Assembly (NCBI GenBank): GCA_002110485.1 | Contig: MOWL01000069.1 | Coordinates: forward strand, 1 to 64,000 | DNA from: Emergomyces orientalis | Lineage: Eukaryota; Ascomycota; Eurotiomycetes; Onygenales; Ajellomycetaceae | Reading direction: 5' to 3' | Length of the DNA stretch: 64,000 bases | Shown: positions 21,575-32,465 of the stretch, piece by piece | Layout: each line of letters begins with the position of its first letter | Position numbering within the stretch: the first letter of the stretch is position 1 | The notes under the pieces: generated by a model | Told to the model about the DNA's origin: nothing | What the model saw: only the letters and a program-made list of their open reading frames with translations | The model's database searches: none | Position numbers and translations under genes: made by a program

Positions 21575-24025
21575 ATGGCGGGACTTTCACAAGAAGATCG
21601 CAACATTATCAAGGACCATCCTCTAACCAACTTAGTCGATCGTTTACGAAGCGCGCTTCGGGAAGCCGAAAGAATATATGAGTCACGTCTAATTTATGAT
21701 GGCGCTGATGGGAGCCTTGACCAACTCTATCGAAATGCGATTTCAAAACTCCTCTCTGCTTTACTGGGAGAGGATGCAGCTTACAGCCTTCGCTCGCGAA
21801 TGAGTAACGGGGATATGGTGTCTGATCTAGCACACTTAGTCGAGCGTCTCCGAAAGGTACAAGGAAACTTCAAGTACGACGACTACCGGCCGCTAGTGCA
21901 CCTGGTTATTCAAAGGCCTCCCACTGAATCCGAGAACGTCGAAACCTGGAACTTCGATGTCTGGAAAGCTGTATTTACCCTCATTGACACCATCCCTCGA
22001 TCAACTCCTCCAGCGAGCGTCCCCCCCTCCTTCGACGGCACCCCAGTCAAATCCACCTCGTCATCGCAGAAAGGTTCCGAGCAGACGCGTGAGTTGGTGA
22101 ATCCGAGAATCTTCGAGGAGATACGTGGCTGCACCTTTCGAGACGTCGAAGGCTTCTTCGACAAGTACTTCGAGGGAAAAGACTGGAGCGGCAAAGCAGA
22201 TGCCATCTGTCGACGCGCGCTGGACCCAGACAGCGATGGTAATTGGGCCCAGTTTCCCGACCCTCCTACACAGGACGATGTCCTCGCCTGGTGGTTTCGT
22301 CTTCAAGAAGACCTTCTCTCGGAATCACGCGGCACCTACTACTCCACGGCAAGCAAAGCGGATCTTACCGGTTCGAAGGCGGAACGGCAAGTCGACCTTC
22401 TTTTGCGGGCTAAGGGTGGGAGCCCCTTGCGAAACAAACACAACTGGACAGACATCCTGGTGGTTGGCGAGCTCAAAAAACCTAAGGGGAAGATCAGGAC
22501 CAAAGCCACACTGCTCCAGATCAGCTGCTCCGTGCGCGAGGTCTTTGCTGCGCAGCCCACCCGACGGTTCGTCCACGCATTCGCCGTCTGTGGGACAAAG
22601 ATGGAGGTGTGGGTATTCGACCGCGCGGGCCCCTACAGCTCGATAATCATCGACGTCTACGCGGACTCGAGACGGTTCTTTCAGGTGCTTGTGGGCTACA
22701 CCATGATGAGCGACGAGGAGCTGGGACTGGACACCTTTGTTGCTAGGGATGAAGACGGCAACAAATCAATAACCGTCAAAGGGCCTGGGAACGCAGAGGG
22801 GAAAAAGGTGCGGCTGGGTGAAATGCTTTCCTATCAGCGTGCCATCGTGTGTCGCGGAACCACATGTTTTCTCGCAAACGATGGACAAGTGGAGGGCGTA
22901 GCCAAATTCTCGTGGGTGTCGGACAAGCGGCGGCCAGAGGCGGAACTCCTCAATCTGGCGGGTCGGAAGAATGTCCAGGGGGTCGCCAGGATCATTGGCC
23001 ACAGTACCATCACTAGTATCGCCGACATGCGCTGCGGCCTGACCTTCGACGACAAGCGCCACGACTTCAAAAGCGCACCCCCCAGCACGGCGTCCTCATT
23101 TCATCAATCTCAGCCGCTCACCGAGCCCTGCCGCTTAGATATCCGTCGAAAATCGTCTTCCAGGAAGCGCAGATCCCCGGACAAGGGGATGCAGGCATCC
23201 AAACGATCGCGTTCCATCAATCAACCGTCAAGGGACACCCAGCAGGAGAATGAACTAGCTTTCTCCATTCAGTCGGCGCACAAGCCAAGCCTCTTCGACA
23301 GGAATGGTGAGGAACCCTATGACAACCGTGTCCTCCGCTGTCTTGTGATATCACCCGCTGGCCGGCCGATCTACAGGTACAAGTCACCCTTGGAGCTGCT
23401 AAAGGCGCTTCGCGATGCAATAAAGGCGCACCGGTCTCTTTACCTGGATGGGAACATCCTTCATCGGGATATTTCGGAGAACAATATAATAATTACCGAT
23501 CCTGAAAAGGCGGGTGGTCACTCGGGCATGCTAATCGATCTGGATCTTGCCAAGGAAATCGGCAGCGAGCGAAGCGGCGCACGGCACCAGACCGGCACGA
23601 TGGAGTTCATGGCGATTGAGGTGCTGCTTAATATCGACCATACCTATCGGCATGACCTTGAGTCTTTCTTTTACGTGCTTATCTGGCAGTGCGCCCGTCA
23701 TGGCTGGGGGAAGGATAACTATCCTATGGATAGTAAACTTCGTGCCTGGTATACTGGTAATTATGAGGACATTGCAAACGCCAAGCTTGGCCATATGAGC
23801 AAAGCTGAAAATATGGGATTTGGATTCATTTTGAGGGAGTTCCCTCCAAAGTTCCGTGGTGTTGTACCGCTTTGCGGGGCCCTACGAGACATTCTCTTTC
23901 CTTACAATGACAAAGGTCTTATTGTTGGCACTCCCCAAGACCCAAACCGCTTATACGATCCAATTATCAAGGCATATGATGACACGATCGCTCAATTTGA
24001 ACTCGGAAACCTCACTAGCGATTAA
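21575..24025 (+). CDS. FunK1-type protein kinase 1, 816 aa
   Basis: Single-exon gene. The N-terminal ~180 residues are helical. The middle (about 185-500) is the conserved FunK1 region, with DILVVGELKKPK (293-304), QPTRRFVHAFAVCG, the kinase lysine in GVAKFSWV (K444) and a Ser/Arg-rich insert with a nuclear-localisation-like SSSRKRRSP. The C-lobe holds ILHRDISENNIII (catalytic D632, N637), LIDLDLA (DLD in place of DFG, 655-657), TGTMEFMAIEVL and DLESFFYVLIW, which are hallmarks of the fungal FunK1 family. All expected catalytic residues are present, so it is probably an active Ser/Thr-type kinase; substrate unknown. The spacing D293-x5-E-x-K301 also resembles a PD-(D/E)xK nuclease core. A close paralogue lies at 43450. 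Confidence 0.9.
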   Translation: MAGLSQEDRNIIKDHPLTNLVDRLRSALREAERIYESRLIYDGADGSLDQLYRNAISKLLSALLGEDAAYSLRSRMSNGDMVSDLAHLVERLRKVQGNFKYDDYRPLVHLVIQRPPTESENVETWNFDVWKAVFTLIDTIPRSTPPASVPPSFDGTPVKSTSSSQKGSEQTRELVNPRIFEEIRGCTFRDVEGFFDKYFEGKDWSGKADAICRRALDPDSDGNWAQFPDPPTQDDVLAWWFRLQEDLLSESRGTYYSTASKADLTGSKAERQVDLLLRAKGGSPLRNKHNWTDILVVGELKKPKGKIRTKATLLQISCSVREVFAAQPTRRFVHAFAVCGTKMEVWVFDRAGPYSSIIIDVYADSRRFFQVLVGYTMMSDEELGLDTFVARDEDGNKSITVKGPGNAEGKKVRLGEMLSYQRAIVCRGTTCFLANDGQVEGVAKFSWVSDKRRPEAELLNLAGRKNVQGVARIIGHSTITSIADMRCGLTFDDKRHDFKSAPPSTASSFHQSQPLTEPCRLDIRRKSSSRKRRSPDKGMQASKRSRSINQPSRDTQQENELAFSIQSAHKPSLFDRNGEEPYDNRVLRCLVISPAGRPIYRYKSPLELLKALRDAIKAHRSLYLDGNILHRDISENNIIITDPEKAGGHSGMLIDLDLAKEIGSERSGARHQTGTMEFMAIEVLLNIDHTYRHDLESFFYVLIWQCARHGWGKDNYPMDSKLRAWYTGNYEDIANAKLGHMSKAENMGFGFILREFPPKFRGVVPLCGALRDILFPYNDKGLIVGTPQDPNRLYDPIIKAYDDTIAQFELGNLTSD

Positions 24026-24699
24026 TCTATTAAGTGTGCTCTCAGAGTTAAAGTAACGTCCTGCCGATTTGTTTGCTGCATTCACCCCGTCTATTTCAAA
24101 GGCCTTGAGCAGAGGGAATTTTGCCTTATTCATAATATCGTGGGAAACCTTTAGTCGCTTGGTAAAGTCTTTTCGACGGCTCAATCATGTAGATTTCATC
24201 CTTCATAATGGTCAAACACATTGAAGATTGGCCTGTATAGTTTCTCCGACCAGGGTTCTAATTCACCATGAAATGTGGGATCACGTGCCCCCCGAGAGTA
24301 ATGGCTGGCGCTTTTCTTGGCGCATTATCAGATGCTCAGAATGAATTTTCTCTTCGTCTTCTCAACCACCCTCGACTGAAATCTGCACTCCCAGAGGAGC
24401 AATACCCTTATTTCTAAAAGAAGTAAGTTTATTGCTTAATCCAACAAGTGTCATTCATTCTACATCTGTTGATCTGACCTCAGCTGATTGTTAAAGTTGC
24501 TTGCAAAATAACTGTATGTTCTTTTCACCCACAGAATGGGTAAGTAACAGTGCCTTACTGAAATGTAGCTTCTAATAACATCGTCCTTGGCGGTGAACTG
24601 CAAAAAAACATCCTCCTGCTGTATGAGTGCGTCCATCCTCCATTCGTGCGGGAGCAACCCCGTCTCGGATTTAGGTGCAAAAGTAGAGGTAGGAATGAT
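24026..24699. other. intergenic, no gene supported
   Basis: Includes the 3' region of kinase 1. The minus-strand frame at 24460-24657 may be 3' UTR of the kinase-like fragment; it shows no domain. Confidence 0.4.
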
Positions 24700-25257
24700 T
24701 CAAGCGGCCCTCAGCAACATCCATTTCCTAGAATCCGTAAGTGAGTCGGGTATATCTATAGTGACATTTCCCAGGTAAGTGAGACCTACGAGTAGACGCC
24801 CAAGGTCCTGCACAATCTGCACATCCTCCCGGAGCCATTCTTGCTGCTCAGCAGTTATGGTGTTTTTGTCGTATGTCCTGGCCCGATCGAAATCCAGCAA
24901 TACCACCCTTTCTCCAGGAGTGACCATAAAATTTCTGGCTTTCAGATCATTATGCATGACCAGTGCAGCAGTAATAGCTTTGATGGCCTGGACAAATTTA
25001 GCTATACGATCTTTGGAAAAGGTGTCAAGATGCAATTGACGCATGTCGGGAATATATTCCATAAATATCGCACTTGGGAGCTCTGTGTCATTTATAAACA
25101 TATTTAAATTTGGCTGCCAAAGTTCGGGTTCAAGCTTTTCGATGCTTCCATAGAATTGAGGCACATAGCCCTTTTCAGTCACGCCATGGGCCTGGAGTCG
25201 TCGGTAGGCAGTAGCTTCACGTTCATGGATACGCCCATGTCCGGGATGATCATGGTG
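24700..25257 (-). pseudogene. protein-kinase-like gene, 5'-truncated
   Basis: An open frame of 185 residues with kinase-fold motifs: an N-lobe piece (HEREATAYRRLQAHG), AIFMEYIPDM at the hinge, the catalytic loop MHNDLKARNFMV and the metal-binding LLDFDRART. This combination is typical of small fungal lipopolysaccharide-kinase-like or APH-like proteins. The frame starts right after an acceptor-like AAATAG at 25258-25263. No upstream exon with the glycine loop is visible; the DNA there is a decayed fragment of another gene on the other strand. I infer a truncated copy, though a distant first exon is not excluded. Confidence 0.6.
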
Positions 25258-25289
25258 CTATTTGCCGGCTCTCGGTCAGCTCTCTTAGA

Positions 25290-25500
25290 CTATCGGTGGG
25301 TGAGGTCGATAGCATATTGCGGCACAGTGTTAGCGACACCGACGATAAAAACCTGCAAGTGTATCGTCGTGGAATCCGCTAGGTCAACCGATGCGTTGCG
25401 ATCCTCTCAGGAAATGGGTGGGCAGTCGTGCGGACGAGGTCTTTTTCCTGAGTCTGTTTCCATTTGGGTCGGTTGAAAGCGAACTGCTAACACGGTATGT
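25290..25500 (+). pseudogene. decayed fragment of the 5723-6902 gene
   Basis: Matches the end of exon 1 and intron 1 of the 360-aa gene: NLQVYRRGIR is preserved, then a Trp codon has become TAG and a one-base loss shifts the frame in the GWGSRAEEVFF segment. The similarity ends at the intron branch site. Flanking DNA is unrelated. Confidence 0.7.
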
Positions 25501-25798
25501 TTGTTTCCGCTGTGAACCCACCAATTGTATATGATTCAATAAAAGGTATGGAAAAATTGATGGAACAATCAAAAATATTTTTGACTGTGATGTCATCATG
25601 ATCCTCAATTTATGATCATGATAAATAAAGGCAGACGGATGATATAACTTCTTTAAAAATCGATCAAGTTATACGTTTTAGGGCAAAGGCCTCTCTAATT
25701 GGGTTTAGATTGACTGCCTCAGTGCAGATAAACCAAACCCAAAAAGGAAATACAGGCTCACCTTCTCTTTCCCAAGGTTGGCTATTTCTGCTCTCATT

Positions 25799-25848
25799 GG
25801 ATGACGGGCGACACTGGATGACGGGCGGCACTGGATGACGGGCGACAC
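25799..25848. repeat. 18-bp tandem repeat, three units
   Basis: Three near-identical units of the form TGGATGACGGGCGACAC (one with GGC) run directly into the (ATT)n tract. Confidence 0.7.
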
Positions 25849-25882
<34 letters not shown>

Positions 25883-26556
25883 TATTCATAGACTGTCCCA
25901 GCCGCCCTCAGGCAGCTATGCAGCGCACTACTATACATACAGGAGTTTTTGCTCTTTTCCTCGGAAATTTAGTTATTCTTGCTAAGAAACTCCCAGTTGG
26001 TACCCGGTTATTTCAGCTAGAATCACTTCTTTCCGCCTGAGCTTCCTCTATCTATAGTTTTCCTATCAGTTCTGTATCTCTGCCTTGTTAGGTCTTTCCT
26101 GACCCTCCTCAACTTCTATCTACTGGTTTTACACTCGTGTGCTAGTTATATTGGAGTACTTTGGGCGGGACCGCCTGGAATTGACCCAGGAGGTCCGTCC
26201 TGATCATCATCTTTGCTGCTTGTACCGCCATTGACGAGCTGCAGAGAATGCGTTTGATGTCCACGCATGGAGACTTGCCTGCCCACATTCGATGTCGTTC
26301 TTCTGCCCAGTTCCGGCATTCCAGGAGGATATGTCGTACAGTCTGCGGTCCGTAGCCGCATTGGCATTTATCAGCGTCGGCCTTATTGATGGCGTGGAGG
26401 TAAGCACGGAGGCCGATCTTGCCTGTCCGCATCTGTGTGATCGCTGAACTAATCGCTCCGTGTGTTCCCATGTGTGTCTCGAGAATCGCCTTTCCGGGTC
26501 GAGCCCCAAGCCGGAAGAGGTCTCTACCGTGCTTTGCTTTCTCCCATGATGTTTGC
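25849..26556 (-). mobile_element. Tad-like LINE, 5'-truncated 3' end with (AAT)n tail
   Basis: Minus-strand coding for the C-terminal part of a LINE ORF2: a segment GKIGLRAYLHAINKADADKC followed by C-x-C...H...C (CQCGYGPQTVRHILLEC), the zinc-binding motif after RNase H. Downstream on the same strand it ends in a run of (AAT)n, which reads as (ATT)n at about 25852-25882 and is a typical 3' tail for this clade. The 5' boundary near 26556 abuts the APH-type coding sequence on the other strand, consistent with a 5'-truncated insertion. Confidence 0.7.
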
Positions 26557-26963
26557 CATTCGCCCTTCATCGCGGAGACCTCTCTAGGACAAACATCTTG
26601 GTTGATGAGGACACCTACGAAATCACGGGTATCGTCGACTGGTCTCTTGCCGCGATACTGCCGTTCGGCATGGACTTGGACTGCCTGTTTTTGACAACGG
26701 GATATATGGACCGCGATGGATGGCACCACTATGCATGCCGCTCGCGGCTGCATGAAGCTTTCTGGGCCGAGTTCTGGTCTGCCTCTGGAGTTATGGATAA
26801 TGCGTGGCGAGACCAAGTTCGCGATATGGCTGAGCGGGCGGCCATGATTGGTGCCATTCTACGCTATGCTTTCCAGCGTAACGCGGATGGCTCACCCTCC
26901 GAGGCGTTGGTATCCGAAAGAGCGTCGACATGGAGGTATCTGCAAGCGTGGCTTGCCGCTTAG
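26557..26963 (+). pseudogene. APH-family phosphotransferase, 5'-truncated
   Basis: Contains ALHRGDLSRTNILVDE (the catalytic Brenner-type motif HxD..xxN) and ITGIVDWSLAAILPFGMDL (the metal-binding D of the family), followed by a helical C-terminal region ending YLQAWLAA. These are hallmarks of fungal APH/choline-kinase-like proteins. The N-lobe is missing because the LINE fragment begins directly upstream. No matching 5' part was found to the left of the LINE, so the gene may have been lost there or rearranged. Confidence 0.7.
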
Positions 26964-27249
26964 CTATTGTTTTGAGTAGACTCGTTATCAATCTCTCTCT
27001 GATAAAATTATGCCTAAGTCATGGAACGGACCTAAGACAGCGAGTAATAATTAATTCCCACCTGTCTAACGCATTGATACCTAGTCTACCCTTTGTTTGG
27101 CTCAAGTTTACTAGGATCTTCTTGTTCAGATCACATGAATAGGTTTTTTGCCTCTCAAGCATATCATCGAAGTATTTGGACGTACTCCGTATTGTGGTTG
27201 GCTGATGAATCTCTTAAAGTATTGATACCGTTTCGTGGCCTTCGATTGG
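26964..27249. other. intergenic, nothing recognised
   Basis: No coding frame with support. Confidence 0.4.
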
Positions 27250-27345
27250 TTCATTTACCCTGGAATATATAATCAAAGGGGGGATTATGTTCAAAGGGTT
27301 GATCCGGCTTGGCATTGATGTAGAGCACGAATGTGGGAACTGATA
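27250..27345 (-). promoter_or_regulatory. orphan piece of promoter module A
   Basis: The reverse complement reads through GTTCCCACATTCG, AAGCCGGATCAACCCTTTGA and CTTTGATTATATAT, in the same order as upstream of the FunK1 genes. No gene follows in this orientation. Confidence 0.65.
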
Positions 27346-28663
27346 GAGCCGAAAGCTGAGCCACTAGTAAAGTCCCAAGCGAATCATGATTGGAAGATCC
27401 GCCTCTCCCCTCGCGATAACGGTCATCTGCGGCTAAGGAATGGGACACGCAGCACGACGGCAAATGGATGTTCGGCCATTCTACACATGCCTGTGAATGG
27501 CTCGCATTCAGTAGGGACGCGTTGGGTAGCATTGCATGGACATGCTGGTGATATTAATATTATTAGACTAGTATAGACGATACCACCGAATAGACCCCTT
27601 TCTACCCTGTACTCGCGGCGGCCCAAACCCACTATCTCCACTATTGATGATTGTGGATGTGGGACGCGAGTATCTTAAATCTCCGCCCAGCGTCTCATAA
27701 GTCAGGCCTAGGCGCTTTCTATCTTGATGGTCACACTGAACAACCTGAAAATGTAAGCATTGAAAGCACTGTTTTTCTATTTCAGCCAGCTCATCCAGCA
27801 AGAGCAAGGACAAATATCACTCAGTATCATTTCAGCCGTCTGTTTTCAGTGCTTCATGGCATGAATCAAATTTTATGTAAACCTGCATCTTTCTGATAGT
27901 TATTTATTATTCTCAAGGCATTTCCCACCAAAATATAGACATTTACAATTAAATCTTTACCTGAAGCACTTCTTTCCATGCTCAACGGCAGGGAATTTAT
28001 ATATGCCGAGGGCGGTTTGTCTTCTTGCAGCATTCCTCTTACACTTAATATGACCACGATTTTGGTGTAGCTCTCAGGGAAAGATGATTTCTCGGGGATT
28101 GAGCTACCACAAGCTTAAAAATCATCGTTCTTGCGAACTTCAAGGCACCTTTAGTTCTCAGGATGCCTCTTAGGTTTGAGGGGGCCACACTTTTTTTTGA
28201 GGGATTTTGATTGGCTCACCTTGAGATAGCCGCTCAGGGCATTACTGCTCTTAACGCCTGAGGTCCACACTTTATATCAGAATATCATGATTCCCGAGGC
28301 ATTTTATAGGTATCTTTAGTTCCCAGAATGCTTTTATGTGAGAGAGGTCTTTATTTTTAGAACACTATGAAATCCCGAGGAGGTTCAACCACACTTTAAA
28401 TCTATGAAGTCATGATTCTGGGGGCAACTTGAAGCCTACGTTCTTGGCCTTGCCACAAGGCAAAAAGTATTTTTAAAAACTATTAATTGGTGCATCTACT
28501 TCCAGTACGCTGCCATATCTCGCAGCATCTCTTGCCAGCCCTCCATACATTCGATCTTTCATTTTGCGCTCTCTTGGTTGTCTGCAATTAACTGCCGTAT
28601 TCTGGGCACCTTCCAGCTCAGCTGCCTGGCTGCTCCTGAGTGCGGTCAGTTCGAAAGGCGTTG
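27346..28663. other. gene-poor, repeat-scarred DNA
   Basis: Overlapping short ORFs on both strands around 27400-27900 do not support a gene. The stretch near 27860-27925 (GTAAACCTGCATCTTTCTGATAGTTATTTATTATTCTC region) has two weaker relatives near 30715-30765 and 32570-32630. From 28120 to 28440 a loose repeat of 'AGTTCCCAGAATGC...CACACTTT' occurs several times, echoed near 32660-32770. Confidence 0.4.
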
Positions 28664-30524
28664 CTAGGCTGCTGTTTTAGCATCCCAGAGTTCTTGGTTC
28701 ACGAGTTCGAATTCGCAGTCTGCATTATCCGGTTGGCAGAAGTCGATAAGGTGTTGCGAATCCATCGGCGCTTGTAGGAGGGATGGGGTATCTGCACACT
28801 CAAACCCATAATTCAAGTCGACGTCACGGCCGTGTAAGACATCCTCGATATTTTTGGAGATCAACTGGCCCACCTCCTGAAGAAAGGAGCCACGATACTC
28901 ATACAAGACATCCAAGAAGATAGAAAACAGCTCGCTCGGTATCCTTTCAACCCTGATTGAGGTCAGCCGCGCGAAATGTCATTTTTATCACGATAACGCA
29001 CTTGTCAGTCACAATTTGAAATTCACCGCACGGCACCAGTGCAAGAATTCCTGGCGAAAACTTCTGCTGCAGCAGATACCAATTGCGCGCTGAGTTGAGT
29101 CGGTTCTTCAGCTTCATGTGCTTTTCTTGGTATTCCCGATCCTCTGCCGAGGGGTTCGCTTTGTCCGGCAGCTTGAGGTGGGGATAGAACATGGCCAGCA
29201 GATCCCGGAAGGCGCAGGTATCAGCTCGGCCCGAAGCGTCGGTGTCTCCGACTAGCTTCCCGACATTCTGTTCCACCGCTGCCGGCGCCGACCTTCGACA
29301 TTTATAGTGATTCTCGCGGTGAAGTCGTTGGTCCAACAGGCGTACCAGGAAAAATCGGCGGAGTATCGCACGGATTGCGGTTCCTGTATCTAGCATATCT
29401 AGGACACTCATCAGCATTGCGTTGTTTTCTGTAGAATATGGCATGGTCAAGTCATTGTGCTGTCGAGCGGCGGCGCACGCCTCAGCTAGCTGTTTGACGG
29501 CTACGGGGCTCGCAATGGCGAAAAATAGTCGCACCAAAAAAGGTGCTTTTCGGTGATATTTCGCATCGCTCCGTTGCATCAGGATGGCGTGCACGTCGTC
29601 AGGCTCAAGTATCTTGTTCGAGATGGCTACAAGTTCTGTAAACGACTCAACATCGTGAGGTTGGCCGGTCTTGCTCGGAGACCTGAACCTCTTTTTCCGT
29701 GGTTTCGGGGTGTTCGCGTCGGCCTCTTGGTCACGGGGATTCTTTTTTACGCCTCTGGGTGGCATCGGCCGATCACTGGCGGCCAACGCTTCCGCACTCC
29801 CAACTCCTCTACGGCTTGGCCTGCTTGTCAGCTCTGAATGTGGACCCAGTTGAGAAGCGGCCGCCTGGTTTGGAGAGCCACGCGAGGGTTCTTTCTCAAG
29901 CTGGTCAGTGGCAGAAGTTTCTCGGAAGTGGTCGTCAGTGTTTCCGCCTTCGCTTGGCACCTCACACTCCTCTTCCGCATCTATAAAATTCCTAGTGGCC
30001 AGATCGCTAGCTGCCCCAGGTGTTTCGCTAGGATTTGGTGTGGTGGGTGGATCGCTGGAGGGGTTTCCAGGCCCGAGACAAACCAACAGCGGTAAGGAGC
30101 CACTCTCGGGAGGTGGCATTACGTCTGACGGTCTACACGTCGCATCAGGCAAGGGGCCCGGGACCTTCATCCACGATACTCCGTCGATATATGACGGGTT
30201 GTTGGGTTGTGCCATGGATGGAGGGCCACTTGTGGCTGTAGACGAATGTGAATGAGGGGGGAAAGTGAAAATATCGGAGATTTGATCTGTATGGTTAGTG
30301 GTTAATGAAGTACGGGTGAAATGAACACGGGTATATTGCTCTGCAATATGTCTTGCGCCATCAGCTAGTTTCCAGAGTTGGGATCTTATAAAGCCAGGTG
30401 GACAATCTCCACGCTGATGTAGCTGTAAAACAAGAGACTGAATTTGATTGCAGATGCGGCCTGCAAATCTTGCATCATCCTGTGAAGAGGCTAGAGGACT
30501 CGGTCCTACTGTACAAACAGCCAT
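28664..30524 (-). CDS. large hypothetical protein, two exons, 603 aa
   Basis: Exon 1 is 29002-30524 (ATG at 30524); intron 28953-29001 (GTGCGT..GGCTGAC..CAG, 49 nt); exon 2 is 28664-28952. Phase is kept, and the peptide continues smoothly (QIVTDK/VERIPSELFSIF). Residues ~1-60 form a helical leader. Residues ~80-290 are Pro/Ser/Thr-rich and disordered, with a basic cluster (PKPRKKRFRSPSK) suggesting nuclear location. The C-terminal ~300 residues are a helical globular domain with no family I know. The long intact frame argues for a working gene. Confidence 0.75.
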
Positions 30525-32087
30525 TATTGCCAAATTGCCAAACTTCCGTGAGGAAGTGATTCAAAGGAACCGACCTCCTGAAACGTTGATAAATCAAGCG
30601 GTGCCAAGACTAAGATGACTAATGGAGGGATTGCAGATGGGGCCCATCCGCAACTCGCTTTGTCATCAACAGCATGCATTAAAACACAACTGGTATTTGT
30701 GCCACTCAGGGCATCAATTATATTTTAAGTAAACCTAATAGTTATTTGTTGTTCTCCGCACCGTGCCTTTTCTGCGGTTACAAGGCACTTAGTATCTCTT
30801 TATCCGGTGGTGGAAAATAGCGGGCAAGATGGAGTTTCTTGGACAGTGGTAGCACTGGTATGGTGGGCGCTTCCAGAAGCTCAAATCTAAAAATAGAAAA
30901 TATGGGATGGCAGGGGTTCTGGGAAAATTAACTTTTAGACGTTAACCTACAAAAGTTAGCTTTTAATTCCATGGTGTATACATTTCCCATCAAAATTCAT
31001 GGAGAGAAACTTCGAGTTTAACTCAATCTTGAACCTGTGTCAGTTGAAAATTGCAATTTCCATCACAAATTTCAATGAAAAAGAAACCATCCAAAAAAAA
31101 AAAAGGTCACCTCCCACAACAAACAGGATCAAAGGCAGCTCAATCCAGAATTTTCAGAGTTTTTCAATAGCCAAGCGAACACCGTGAGCGAGCTTCAAGT
31201 GTTTTTTTAATATTCAGTTTGGCCCGCCATTTCGCTTTGACATCTTTTTAAAAATATGTACTCCCAAAATTAAACCGGAGGCGGCGACAGGCAGTTATTG
31301 TCAAAATGAGAGAAGAAATATCCAACCTGTACCTTAAGTACCTGAGTCGAATTGGATTTGTTTGGTTCCACTATTTCACCTAACTTCAGTCCCACATACA
31401 CACAATATTATCAACAAGATCGTCTTCTTCATCAGTGGCTCTAGTCGTGAAATTGCATTCCAGGGCGACAACCTCGGGAAAGGGGAGGTTGGCCTGTATT
31501 TCCTTCTTGGGTTTGGCCCAAAAGTACTTTTGATTATTCCATTCATTTCTTCCATTCCTTTTTATCGGATCATATACAACACACCACACCTAAGGCAATG
31601 CAAGCTTTGCTACAATATCAACTTTTAAGGTGTGAATCACAATGCAACCATCCCTATCTCTTTACCAGTCATTTAAGTCCCTAGTCCTAAAAAATATGTA
31701 TTTTAAGGACTAGTAACTACTTTTGCAAGACAGTTTTTGTCCCAAGACATTTCTGTTGCACTGCTTCTTTTGTTGCAAGCCACATTTTGTTGCGGGCCCC
31801 TTTTTGAGGAGGTCTTGAGGCATTGCAAGTCATGATGTGGGTCATGGTTTTGGATTGCAACATTGTGGTCCAAGCATGCAAGCGCCGCAGCAAAACAATC
31901 AATCACTTGAAATGATGTTCGACAGAAGTACACTTTTCAAAAGCGACTTTTGGCTCAATAAAGGCAGGCCACCATATTTCTAGACAACACTCACTTGTAG
32001 CTATAAATTGAGATCTCTTCCCATAATGCCAGGAGATAACTCTCAAGTCCCAGATCCTCTATCTTCATTGAAATCAAATCCTACATC
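30525..32087. other. gene-poor stretch
   Basis: AT-leaning DNA with short ORFs only. It includes the second copy of the degenerate dispersed repeat (about 30706-30765). A plus frame at 31362-31628 has no support. Confidence 0.4.
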
Positions 32088-32465
32088 ATGCAACCATCAA
32101 AGCGTGTCAAGAAGCCATGGACTGCGCACAGTAGCCTCGTGCAGATGCGTTATCGACGGAAAGGCACACTTCAACGTATGCTGCGTAGCTACTTTGATGA
32201 CTGTCACTGCAAAGGTGTCTATCTTCTCATTCATGAAGATAATCGGTACTTTACAATTAATTTTAACAAGTCTGATGCTTCAAGCAGCCACTTTCCACCA
32301 CCAGACAAAGATATAGTAAGTGCCATATCCGGTACAGCCCCGGAAAGACACACTCTTACAGCAACAGGAGAAGCATTACCCCCCTCCAGCTCGAACAACA
32401 TGCGAGAACTACACACAATATCCAAAATCCAGAGAAAAGAAGGGAATTATACAAGAAAAACTTGA
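32088..32465 (+). CDS. small possible MADS/SRF-like DNA-binding protein, 125 aa
   Basis: ATG at 32088. The layout KRVKKPWTAHSSLVQMRYRRKGTLQRMLRSYF...CHCKGVYLLIHEDNRYFTIN resembles the MADS-box pattern of a basic helix (RRKGTLxRK) followed by a beta strand and a 'FPPPDKDI' tail that I associate with short fungal SRF-type proteins. The match is by pattern only. A GTAAGT at about 32315 and a TTACAG at about 32359 could define an intron shortening the low-complexity C-terminus. Confidence 0.4.
   Translation: MQPSKRVKKPWTAHSSLVQMRYRRKGTLQRMLRSYFDDCHCKGVYLLIHEDNRYFTINFNKSDASSSHFPPPDKDIVSAISGTAPERHTLTATGEALPPSSSNNMRELHTISKIQRKEGNYTRKT

Noticed and set aside
22125..22646. 173-codon plus-strand ORF inside FunK1 kinase 1 (and 44003-44584 in kinase 2)
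   Set aside because: Out-of-frame shadow of the conserved kinase middle region; present in both paralogues only because the DNA is conserved.
29553..30255. Several plus-strand ORFs of 60-115 codons
   Set aside because: Antisense shadows of the 603-aa minus-strand gene.
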